A DNA stretch of 64,000 bases from the NCBI GenBank assembly GCA_025456145.1, contig JALOLD010000048.1, positions 1 to 64,000 on the forward strand, written 5' to 3'. Shown here piece by piece: positions 1 through 8,509 of the stretch. The position numbers and the translations under genes were made by a program. The DNA comes from Thermoanaerobaculales bacterium (lineage in GTDB: Bacteria > Acidobacteriota > Thermoanaerobaculia > Thermoanaerobaculales > Sulfomarinibacteraceae). How positions within the stretch are numbered: the first letter of the stretch is position 1; every line of letters starts with the position of its first letter. Under the pieces are notes generated by a model, which saw only the letters and a list, made by a program, of their open reading frames with translations, did no database searches and was not told where the DNA came from.

Positions 1-182
1 TCGGGAGCGCGTCGTGCATGGTCACCTCCGGGGTGTTCATGCTCGTTCCCCCAGCCGCCGGCCCGGCCCCTGTCAAGGGTGTATGAACCGCCTCGAAGGC
101 GGCCCTTGACAGGGCCCGGGCCGGCGGCTGGGGGGAAGAGTCATGAACACCCCGGAGGTGACCATGCACGACGCTCTCCCGA
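1..182. repeat. long inverted repeat, arms 1-80 and 103-182
   Basis: Reverse complement of 1-80 matches 103-182 with only a few mismatches; both arms include the 5' end of a four-helix-bundle gene (MNTPEVTMHDALP). Confidence 0.92.
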
Positions 183-511
183 CAACCGGCCTGATCGCCT
201 ACCGCAAAGCGATGGAGGCTGCAGGCATCGCCATCTCGATCATGCTGCGGGTTCCCGCTCCCTTGAGATCAGTTGCCGATCAGCTCGTGCGAGCTGCGAG
301 CTCGGTGCCGGCAAATCTCGCCGAGGGTCATGGCCGATCCGGAAGGGATCGGCTCCAGCACTGGCGGATCGCCTACGGCTCCGCCAAGGAAGCCGACACT
401 CACCTCCGGCTGCTTCTCGCAGCGGGAGCCCTTGAGGCCGCCTCCGCGCGGCGGGCTCTCGCGTTGTTCGACGAGGTTCGAGCGATGACCTGGCGGCTGC
501 TCCACCCGTGA
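143..511 (+). CDS. four helix bundle protein (S23-like / TIGR02436-type)
   Basis: 122-aa ORF; motifs LIAYRKAMEAA, QLVRAASSVPANLAEGHGR, WRIAYGSAKEADTHLRLLLAAG typical of the four-helix-bundle family. Confidence 0.85.
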   Translation: MNTPEVTMHDALPTTGLIAYRKAMEAAGIAISIMLRVPAPLRSVADQLVRAASSVPANLAEGHGRSGRDRLQHWRIAYGSAKEADTHLRLLLAAGALEAASARRALALFDEVRAMTWRLLHP

Positions 512-513
512 GC

Positions 514-1075
514 ACCCGCACGCTATCCTGAGCACCGCTGCTCACCGGGCGTGCCGGGCTCGACATTGTGCTCAGTAGCGCGCTCTCGTCCGCAACGCCT
601 CACGCACAATGTCCAGCCGGGCACCCCCGGGAGGCGCGCCCCTGAGCAGGTGCCGAAGCAACGATGCAGGCCGCCGCTCGCGGCGCCGGCACGGTCGCAG
701 CTCCCCCGGCTCGCCACGAGCGACCGTGCCGGCGGTGCGACGCCGGGCCGCCCGGCCGTCCAGGCCGCGCGGCCCGGAAGGCCGGCGCCCCTGAGAACCC
801 GCACGCCATCCTGAGCACCGCTGCTCACCGGGCGTGCCGGGCTCGACATTGTGCTCAGTAACGCGCTCTCGTCCGCAACGCCTCACGCACAATGTCCAGC
901 CGGGCACCCCCGGGAGGCGCGCCCCTAAGCAGCTGCCGAAAACGATGCAGGCCGCCGCTCGCGCCGCCGGCGCGGTCGCAGTCCTCCCGGCTCGCTACGA
1001 GCGACCGTGCCGGCGGCGCGACGCCGGGCCGCGAGGCCGTCCAGGCCGCGCGGCCCGGAAGGCGCGCCCCTGAGA
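514..1075. repeat. two tandem copies (514-796, 797-1075) of a ~280-bp hairpin-rich repeat
   Basis: acccgcacgc[t/c]atcctgagcaccgctgctcaccgggcgtgccgggctcgacattgtgctcagta recurs at ~280 bp spacing; the rest of the unit is also conserved. Confidence 0.9.
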
Positions 1076-1084
1076 ACCCGTACA

Positions 1085-1280
1085 CCTCGCCGAGGACCAC
1101 GGCCGGTCCGGCCGCGATCGGCTATAGCACTGGCGGATCGCCTACGGCTCCGCCAAGGAAGCTGACGCCCACCTCCGGCTGCTTCTCGCGGCCGGGGTCG
1201 TTGAGGCCGTGGCTGCGCGGCGGGCTCTCGCGCTGCTCGACGAGGTCCGCGCTATGACCCGGACGCTGCTGCATCCGTGA
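1085..1280 (+). pseudogene. 3' fragment of a second four-helix-bundle gene
   Basis: Frame reads EDHGRSGRDRL*HWRIAYGSAKEADAHLRLLLAAGVVEAVAARRALALLDEVRAMTRTLLHP*, near-identical to the C-terminus of the 143-511 product; 5' half missing and Gln codon changed to TAG. Confidence 0.85.
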
Positions 1281-1610
1281 CGCAGCGCCGGCTTCCTCAC
1301 CCCGCCGGACCGCGTGCGAACGGAAATCGAGCCGTGGTCTGGAGCTCTGCCGGCGGCGATCTCCTCACCACGCGAGGGCACTCGCGGCAGGTTGTCGAGG
1401 AGCTGCTCGAGGGAGGAGGCGGTCGCTACGGAGTCTCCGGCCTGACCCCCTCCGGCGCCGAGGTCTTCTGGCCCACTCGGGGTTGGCGTCTCGGGCGGTC
1501 GACGGTCGCCCTCGACTCGGCAGGCCCGCCGATGCTCCCGGCACCGCCTTCCGCGACGCCGCCGCCCCGGCTCGGTGACGGGCGAGCTGGCGAGGCCCCA
1601 GCGCCGTCAG

Positions 1611-2978
1611 CTACTCGAGGTAGCCGAGGGCCTTGAGCTGCTCGACGGTCTCGTCGTCGAGCCGGTGGGCGGCGAGCCGGTCGAGGGCGCCGAGACCCTC
1701 GGACACGGTCCCCAGGCAGGTCAGCAGCTCGGGGCTCGGCGGCGGGTCGTCGAGGCTCGAGGCGGCCGTCTCGCGAGGATCGCGTGCGAGGTCGAAGAGC
1801 TCGTGGGCCGAGCCCTTGATCTGGAGGAGCTCCTTGCGCTGACCGTCGACGACGCCGACCCAGAGCAGGCCCTTCGACCGCCGACGGTCGGCGTCGTGCT
1901 CGCCGTGGACCGCGCCCTTGTGGGCCTGGTAGCAGAGGATCCGCTCGGCCGGCGGCTCGCCGCCCAACGCAGCCGCGGCCCAGCTCGCGCCGGCGAAGCC
2001 TTCGGGGATCGGCAGCCCGAGCAGCTCGAGGATGGTCGGGGCGATGTCGAGGATCGTCGCCTGGCGGTCGATGACCCGCGGTGCGACCCGTCCGGCCCAG
2101 CGCAAACCGAGGGGGATGCGCAGGTTGGGCTCGTAGAGGTTGCGGCCGTGGCCCCAGTAGTCGTGCTCGCCGAGGCTCTCGCCGTGATCCGCCGCGAACA
2201 CGACGATCATCCGATCGGACGGGACGCGGGCCTCGAGACCGGTGAGGAGCTCACCGACCGCGCGGTCGACCGCGGCGACCTCGGTGTCGTAGCGGTCGGA
2301 GCGTGTCGGGTCCTTGTCGGTGATCCCGAGGCGCGGCGCGACCTCGGGGTGGAAGCGGTAGGGCGCGTGCGGCTCGACATAGTGGACCCAGAGCAGGAAG
2401 GGCGGCGCGGCGGGCGAGCGCAGGTGGTCCTCGACCCAGTCGAGGGCCTCGGCGGTGACGTCGTCGGCGGTCGCCTCGCTGTTGAGCAGGCCGAACCACC
2501 GCCGGCGGGTGAAGACCTCGCCGTAGGTGTCGAAGTGGGCGCCGAGCCCGGTGAGGCTGTCCTTGAGCGTCCAGTTGCTGACAAAGGCGGCGGTCGTCCA
2601 TCCGGCGTCGGCCATGATCGCGGGCAGCGACTCGAGCTCGTCGCGGATCGCGAGACCGTTGCGCGTCGCACCGTGCCGGTGCGGCTCGATCCCGGTGATC
2701 ATCGACGCCATGGCCGGGCTGGTCAGAGGCTCGACGGTCCGCGCCCACTCGAACCGCAGCCCGGCCCCGAGCAGCGCGTCGACGGCCGGCGAGGTCGGAC
2801 GGTCATAGCCGTAGGCTGACAGGCGGTCGGCGCGGAGCGCGTCGATGGTGACGATCACGACCGCCTTCGGTGGATCGTGAGCGGCCGAGACCGGGGACGT
2901 GGTCACCCACAGCCCGAGGGCGAGGACCCCCGTCAGGCGTCGCCGGGTCGCGCTGTCGAGCGGTGCACCTGCGCGCAT
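1611..2978 (-). CDS. sulfatase / alkaline phosphatase superfamily protein
   Basis: VVIVTIDALRADRLSAYGYDRPTSPAVDAL, FAADHGESLGEHDYWGHG, YEPNLRIPL motifs; N-terminal signal-like segment. Confidence 0.92.
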   Translation of the reverse strand: MRAGAPLDSATRRRLTGVLALGLWVTTSPVSAAHDPPKAVVIVTIDALRADRLSAYGYDRPTSPAVDALLGAGLRFEWARTVEPLTSPAMASMITGIEPHRHGATRNGLAIRDELESLPAIMADAGWTTAAFVSNWTLKDSLTGLGAHFDTYGEVFTRRRWFGLLNSEATADDVTAEALDWVEDHLRSPAAPPFLLWVHYVEPHAPYRFHPEVAPRLGITDKDPTRSDRYDTEVAAVDRAVGELLTGLEARVPSDRMIVVFAADHGESLGEHDYWGHGRNLYEPNLRIPLGLRWAGRVAPRVIDRQATILDIAPTILELLGLPIPEGFAGASWAAAALGGEPPAERILCYQAHKGAVHGEHDADRRRSKGLLWVGVVDGQRKELLQIKGSAHELFDLARDPRETAASSLDDPPPSPELLTCLGTVSEGLGALDRLAAHRLDDETVEQLKALGYLE

Positions 2979-3242
2979 CCAACCTCCGTTCGCCGTGAAC
3001 GTCGGGGCATTCTACCTGACCCGTCAACCCGAACTGGAGGCCCCGCACACCGCCCCGACCTTCTCCTCGTCGCCCCGCGGACCGGCTCGCGAGGTCGGTG
3101 ACACTGGTGCGAAGGAGCCCGGCGGACCTGATCGGAACTGGGACAAGAGATCGGTTTTGCGACAGTGGCGAGCCAGGGCCCCCGCCGGTCCGCGCGGTCA
3201 ATCCCGGCACGCGTATTGCTTCGGCCGTCGACGGAGGTTGCC

Positions 3243-3953
3243 ATGGTCCGAGGCACGATGATCGACGCAGACAGGATCGACGAATCCCTGGCGGTTGCGG
3301 ACGACTCGCAGCGCCCCGTCCCCGCGGTCCCATCCGGCGACCCGCCGACCACCGGTCGCCGCAACGGCGAACGCGGCTTCTCGTTCAACGAGGTCCTCAT
3401 CGTCGTCGCCATCATCGGCATCCTGACCGTGGTCGTGGCCGGCGAAACCCTGAGCGCGATCGAGAAGGCGCGCCTCGCCGCCTGCATGGCGAACATGGTG
3501 ACGATCCGCGAGAGCATCTGGGAAAACTGCGACGGCGGGCTCAAGTTTCCCGAGCCGGACGAGCTCTGGAACGACGTCTGGAAAGGCCACGGGCCCCGGG
3601 GCTACTGGTTTGCCCTCGACAACGACGACCCGAACCGGGGCCACGGCAACGACCTCGACGGGTTCGACGAGCAAAACCCTGGCAACGCGCCGAGAACCGA
3701 CCGGAACATCTATTACGTCCTCGCCTGCAAGCACGACCACGGCCGGCTGGCCGACTTCGTCTTCCTCGAGGACGAGGGCTCGCCGCAGATCGCCCTCAAC
3801 GGCTACAGGCCCATCTGGTACAAGTTCTACAACAAGGACTACGCGCCCGGCACGCCTCCCGGCAACGGCGGCGGCAGCGGCGGCGGCAGCGGCAGCGGCG
3901 GTGGTGGCAACGGCAACGGTAACGGCAACGGCGGCGGCGGCGGCAAGAGCTGA
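3243..3953 (+). CDS. prepilin-type N-terminal cleavage/methylation domain protein
   Basis: GERGFSFNEVLIVVAIIGILTVVVAGETL prepilin motif; Gly/Ser/Asn-rich C-terminal tail; GGAGG upstream of ATG 3243. Confidence 0.85.
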   Translation: MVRGTMIDADRIDESLAVADDSQRPVPAVPSGDPPTTGRRNGERGFSFNEVLIVVAIIGILTVVVAGETLSAIEKARLAACMANMVTIRESIWENCDGGLKFPEPDELWNDVWKGHGPRGYWFALDNDDPNRGHGNDLDGFDEQNPGNAPRTDRNIYYVLACKHDHGRLADFVFLEDEGSPQIALNGYRPIWYKFYNKDYAPGTPPGNGGGSGGGSGSGGGGNGNGNGNGGGGGKS

Positions 3954-3978
3954 CGGCCGCCCCTCGGTGAGGACCCGA

Positions 3979-4380
3979 ATGCCCCGACAGTCACCCGCCG
4001 ACGAGCCGCCGCCCGCCCCGGTCCGGGGGTCGGTGCGGGTCCTCCTCGTCGACGACGATCCTTCGGTGCTCTCCTCGATCGCCGAGTGGCTCGAGGTCGC
4101 GTGCGGCGCCGAGGTCACCGCGGTCGGCTCGGCCGAGGAGGCGATGGTCGCGACCCAGCCGGGCAGCTTCGACGTGTGCATCCTCGACTACCGGCTCGGC
4201 GGCGCCAACGGCCTGACCCTGGGCGCCATGCTCCGCGAGATCAACCCCGCGGCGCGGCTGATCCTGCTGTCGGGTCAGCTTTCGACGAGCCTCGAGGCGC
4301 TGGCCTTCGAGCACGGGTTCGGCCGGGTCTTCGCCAAGCCGGTCGCCCCGGAGGTCCTCGCCGAGGCGATCGCCCACTGA
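3979..4380 (+). CDS. single-domain response regulator (receiver)
   Basis: VRVLLVDDDPSVLSSIAEWLE, DVCILDYRLGGANG, LLSGQ, FAKPV. Confidence 0.9.
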   Translation: MPRQSPADEPPPAPVRGSVRVLLVDDDPSVLSSIAEWLEVACGAEVTAVGSAEEAMVATQPGSFDVCILDYRLGGANGLTLGAMLREINPAARLILLSGQLSTSLEALAFEHGFGRVFAKPVAPEVLAEAIAH

Positions 4381-4413
4381 TCGCGCCCCCCGTTCCGGCT
4401 ACACTGGGGACCG

Positions 4414-5910
4414 ATGAGCAGCTTCGACCGGAACTGGCGGGAGCTCCAGCTCGAGACCCTCGTCGACCTGTCGCTCACCATCGGTCGGGTCCGGCCCGAG
4501 GAGGAGCTCGCCGACGAGCTGCTCCAGCGTGCGGTGGGCACCCTCGACGCCGGGTCAGGGCTGGTCGCGACCCTCCACCCGGGCGGCCAGGAGGCGATCG
4601 TCCGCGCCCTCGGCATGGCGCCGAGCTTCGAGGCGGTCCGCGCGTTCTTCCCGGACGACCTGCTCGAGGAGCTTGCCGCCGGCCGCTACGTCCGCGCCCA
4701 GCGCGAGGTCGGGGACGCTCCCTTCGAGCTCCTCGTGGCGCCGCTCAGAGCCGGCCGCGAGGTGCTCGGCGCGGTCGTCCTCGGCGACAAGGAGACCCGG
4801 GTCGGGCGGATCCCCTTCTCCGACTCCGACGCCCGCTTCCTGCTCGCGCTCGCCAGCATGGTCGGCACCGCGGTCGCCTCGTCGCGACAGGTCGCCGCGA
4901 TCGAGCGCGACCGACAGCGGCTCGCCGACGAGAACCGCGAGCTCCGCGACGTGGCGCGTCGAGAGGGGTTCATCGGCGAGGCGCCGGTGGTGCGGGAGAT
5001 GCTCGAGACGGTCCGCAGGGTGGCGCCGACCGGCGTCAACGTGATGCTCCGCGGCGAGTCCGGAGTCGGCAAGGAAAGGGTCGCCCGTCTCCTCCACTCG
5101 TTCTCCGACCGCTCGTCGAAGCCCTTCGTCCCGCTCAACTGCGCCGCCCTGCCCGAGAGCCTGCTCGAGGCCGAGCTCTTCGGGATCGAGGCCGGCGTCG
5201 CGACCGGCGTTCAGCGACGGCTCGGCAAGATCGAGCTCGCCAACGGCGGGACGCTCTTCCTCGACGAGGTCGGCGATCTCACCCCGGGGCTCCAGGCGAA
5301 GCTCCTGCGGCTCGTCCAGGAGCGCGAGTTCGAACGGCTCGGCGGCCGCGAGCGGATCCCGGTCGATCTCCACCTCGTCACCGCCACGAACCGCGATCTC
5401 GAGGCGATGATCGACTCCGGCGGCTTCCGCCGCGACCTCTACTACCGGCTCCGAGTCGTGGTGATCGCCGTCGCGCCGCTGCGCGAACGCCGGACCGACA
5501 TCCCCCTCCTGGCGCGACACTTCCTCGAGGTCTATGGCGACCGCTTCGGCCGGCCCGGGGTCAAGCTGTCGCGCGACGCGCTCGCCGCCCTCATGGCCTT
5601 CGACTTCCCCGGCAACGTCCGCGAGCTCGAGAACCTCGTCCAGGCGGCGATCGCCCTCGCACCGGGCGACGTCATCACCGAGGAGGACCTCCGGCTCCAC
5701 ACCGGGCGGGTCGCGGCGGCGCCGAGCGACGCGACGGTCTCGCTGGCCGAGCTCGAGCGCCAGCACATCGAACGGGTGCTGCGATCGGTCGGGGGCAACC
5801 GGGCCGCCGCGGCGCGCGTTCTGGGGATCGACCGCTCGACCCTCTACCGCAAGATGATGCGAGATGCACCATCTGATGCAACCCGCAACACGGCTCACGA
5901 GCCAACCTGA
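4414..5910 (+). CDS. sigma-54 interaction domain transcriptional regulator with N-terminal GAF-like domain and Fis-type HTH
   Basis: GESGVGKERVARLLH Walker A, GGTLFLDEVGDL Walker B, RRDLYYRLRVVVI, C-terminal GGNRAAAARVLGIDRSTLYRKM HTH. Confidence 0.92.
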   Translation: MSSFDRNWRELQLETLVDLSLTIGRVRPEEELADELLQRAVGTLDAGSGLVATLHPGGQEAIVRALGMAPSFEAVRAFFPDDLLEELAAGRYVRAQREVGDAPFELLVAPLRAGREVLGAVVLGDKETRVGRIPFSDSDARFLLALASMVGTAVASSRQVAAIERDRQRLADENRELRDVARREGFIGEAPVVREMLETVRRVAPTGVNVMLRGESGVGKERVARLLHSFSDRSSKPFVPLNCAALPESLLEAELFGIEAGVATGVQRRLGKIELANGGTLFLDEVGDLTPGLQAKLLRLVQEREFERLGGRERIPVDLHLVTATNRDLEAMIDSGGFRRDLYYRLRVVVIAVAPLRERRTDIPLLARHFLEVYGDRFGRPGVKLSRDALAALMAFDFPGNVRELENLVQAAIALAPGDVITEEDLRLHTGRVAAAPSDATVSLAELERQHIERVLRSVGGNRAAAARVLGIDRSTLYRKMMRDAPSDATRNTAHEPT

Positions 5911-6038
5911 GCAGCTCTCGCCACCCAAAAGCAGGAGCCAGTCGCGATCGATCGTTGCAATCTGCACCGGATCGCCACCGGGCCTCGAAGGTCAAGGGTG
6001 GCACGGAACTTGCCCTAGCCCCCGGTGGAGGTTGCTCG

Positions 6039-6191
6039 ATGAGATCCTTGGCGCTCGTCAAGATCCCGGGTGCGGCGCTGGCCGTCGGCGCGGCGGTGGC
6101 GGCCGCGCAGCTGGCGAGCCTCGGTCTCGCCCTCCCCTCTCACCAACTCCAGCTGGCGTGGACCCTGACTCGCGTTCTGATACAGTTGTAG
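6039..6191 (+). CDS. possible small hydrophobic protein
   Basis: MRSLALVKIPGAALAVGAAVAAAQLASLGLALPSHQ..., GGAGG upstream; no recognised family. Confidence 0.35.
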   Translation: MRSLALVKIPGAALAVGAAVAAAQLASLGLALPSHQLQLAWTLTRVLIQL

Positions 6192-6198
6192 GCACATC

Positions 6199-6615
6199 AT
6201 GGAGGTCGTCCTGCACCTTCCGGTGGTGCCGAACGTCGAGCTGGTTGCTGCAAAGGCGGTGGAAGCCGTCGGGGGCGCCATCGGCATGCACCAGGGCGGC
6301 ATCGAGGCGGCCAGCGTCGCCATCGTCGAGGCGTGCCTCAACGCGATGGAGCACGGCGGCGGCCAGATGGTGGTCCGGATGTCCGCCGAGACCTTCGAGG
6401 GCAGGCCGGGGCTGGTGATCGAGGTCGAGGATCAGGGTAAGGGGTTCGACCCGTCCGCGGCGCCCCGCAACAGCGCGACCCGGGTCGCCGGGTGCACGAC
6501 CAAGCGGGGGTGGGGGCTGACGCTCATCCGCGAGCTCATGGATGACGTGCAGATCCGCTCGCACCCGGGTCGGACCCTGGTGCGAATGCGCAAGTTCGTG
6601 GAGAGTTCGCCATGA
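6199..6615 (+). CDS. ATP-binding anti-sigma factor kinase (RsbW/SpoIIAB-like)
   Basis: VEACLNAMEHGGG N box; VEDQGKGFDP; KRGWGLTLIRELMDDV. Confidence 0.88.
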   Translation: MEVVLHLPVVPNVELVAAKAVEAVGGAIGMHQGGIEAASVAIVEACLNAMEHGGGQMVVRMSAETFEGRPGLVIEVEDQGKGFDPSAAPRNSATRVAGCTTKRGWGLTLIRELMDDVQIRSHPGRTLVRMRKFVESSP

Positions 6616-6980
6616 CTGACGAGCAGATGAGGCTCTCGAAGGACATCGTGGCCGACGGCTTCGGCCTGATCGCCGCGGCCGGCTACATCAACAACGAGGG
6701 CGGCCAGGCGATCGCCGACGCCGCCACCGAGCTCATCGAGGGGGGCTGCGGCACGCTGCTGATCGACCTCGACGGGACCAGGATCATCAACTCCATCGGC
6801 GTCTCGATCCTGCTCGAGATCATGGAGAAGCTGCTCGAGGACAAGGGCCGGCTCGCCTTCTGCAACCTCACCCCGACGATCTCCAAGACCTTCGAGATCA
6901 TGGGGCTCGTCCAGTACGCGACGGTGTATCCGGACCGCGACACGGCCCGCGCCGCTCTCGCCGGCGATGCCGCTGTCTGA
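6612..6980 (+). CDS. STAS-domain anti-sigma factor antagonist
   Basis: LLIDLDGTRIINSIGVSILLEIMEKL STAS motif; overlaps preceding stop. Confidence 0.9.
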   Translation: MTDEQMRLSKDIVADGFGLIAAAGYINNEGGQAIADAATELIEGGCGTLLIDLDGTRIINSIGVSILLEIMEKLLEDKGRLAFCNLTPTISKTFEIMGLVQYATVYPDRDTARAALAGDAAV

Positions 6981-8472
6981 CCTTCTCCGGCTCGCCGACA
7001 CGGCGCTCTCCAGCCAACCCAACCCGCAGCTCCCCGAGGAACTGCTCAGGGCTCTGGTCGAGGAGACCGGCTCGAGGGCCGGAGTCCTGCGGTCCGGCGG
7101 CGGCGATGTCGCCCGCTGGCCGCGCACCGTCTCCCGCCAGGTCGAGGAGGCGACCGAGGGCTGGTGCGAGCTGCCGTTCGGCGGCGACCTCGACGGCTGG
7201 TCGGTCCACCTGCTCCAGCTCGGGACCCTCGACGAGTCGGTCCTCGCGGCGGCCCGCCTCGGCCTGAGGGCCTGGCGGCTGCGCGACGAGCTCAAGCGGA
7301 CCCGCTTCGACGCCCGCTTCCACCTCTGGGAGCTCGAGGCGATCCGCGCCATCGCCGGGTCGATCGGCGGCATTCTCGAGCCCGAGCGGGTCGCCGAGGA
7401 GCTCATCAACCACCTCGTCGCCCTGCTCGGCGTGCGCAGCGCCCACCTCTACCTCGGCGACGACGCCGCGACGGCGACCAGCGTCGGCGCCTTCGGCCCG
7501 CCGGTCATCGATCGCGACCGGCTCGCCGAGGCCTGGGAGCACGGCTTCATCACCGAGGAGGTCGCGGCCATCCCCCTGGAGACCGACGGCGGCACCCTCG
7601 GCGTGCTGGTCGCCGCGCACAAGGAGGCGCGCGAGGGCACCGAGCCGTTCGCCGCCAACGACATCCGGCTTCTCGAGCTGTTCGCGGTCCAGGTCACGGT
7701 GGCCATGGAGTACGTCCGCCTGACCCTCGAGTCCCTCGAGCGCGAGCGGCTGCGCAACGAGCTCGAGACCGCCGCGGTCATCCAGTCGCACCTCTACCCC
7801 CAGCGCTTCCCCGACGTCGAGGGCTACCGGCTGGTCGCCCGGGCGACCCCGAGCCGCCACGTCGCGGGCGACACCTACGACGCGCTCGGCGACGGCGAGT
7901 CGCTGGTCGTCACGGTGACCGACGTCTCGGGCAAGGGGGTCGGCGCGGGGATGATCGCCTCGGGGGTCCACGCTGCGGTCCGACTGCTCGCCGGCAACGG
8001 CCTCGGACCGGCCGAGCTCGCCCGCCGGATCAACCTCTACCTGGCCGGCGCGACCGCCGACAACCGCTTCGCCACCTTCGCGATGGCCCGCCTCGAGCCG
8101 GACGGACGGCTGGTCGGCGTCAACGCCGGCCACTGCCCGATGCTCATCCGGCGCGCCGACGGCCGGGTCGACGAGATCGCCTCGAGCGGCTTTCCCCTCG
8201 GCATGATGGGCTTTGCCGAGTACTCCGAGCACGAGACCCGCCTCGAGCCCGGCGACCTGCTGGTGCTCTACACCGACGGCCTGACCGAGGCCGAGGACCC
8301 CGATGAGGAGGAGTTCGGCGTCGAGCGCGTCGCCGAGGTCGTGTCGAAGCTCGGCGATGTCACCGCCGAGAGCGCCTGCAGCGCGCTTCTCGAGGCCGTC
8401 GAGCGCCACACCCACGGCGCGCCGCTGATCGACGACGCGACCCTCGTCGTGGTCGAGCGTCTGGCGCGGTGA
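6967..8472 (+). CDS. GAF-domain PP2C/SpoIIE (RsbU-like) phosphatase
   Basis: RHVAGDTYDALGDGESLVVTVTDVSGKGVGAGMIAS; AGHCPMLIRRADG; LVLYTDGLTEAEDP. Confidence 0.92.
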   Translation: MPLSDLLRLADTALSSQPNPQLPEELLRALVEETGSRAGVLRSGGGDVARWPRTVSRQVEEATEGWCELPFGGDLDGWSVHLLQLGTLDESVLAAARLGLRAWRLRDELKRTRFDARFHLWELEAIRAIAGSIGGILEPERVAEELINHLVALLGVRSAHLYLGDDAATATSVGAFGPPVIDRDRLAEAWEHGFITEEVAAIPLETDGGTLGVLVAAHKEAREGTEPFAANDIRLLELFAVQVTVAMEYVRLTLESLERERLRNELETAAVIQSHLYPQRFPDVEGYRLVARATPSRHVAGDTYDALGDGESLVVTVTDVSGKGVGAGMIASGVHAAVRLLAGNGLGPAELARRINLYLAGATADNRFATFAMARLEPDGRLVGVNAGHCPMLIRRADGRVDEIASSGFPLGMMGFAEYSEHETRLEPGDLLVLYTDGLTEAEDPDEEEFGVERVAEVVSKLGDVTAESACSALLEAVERHTHGAPLIDDATLVVVERLAR

Positions 8473-8509
8473 CGTCGGCCGCCGACCGCCGGGCGGGACC
8501 GGTCGGCGA

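Noticed and set aside
1575-2819. 414-aa plus-strand ORF
   Set aside because: Antisense to the sulfatase; no motifs.
5864-6418. 184-aa plus-strand ORF
   Set aside because: Overlaps the end of the sigma-54 regulator and the RsbW-like gene in another frame; Arg/Ser/Pro-rich artifact.
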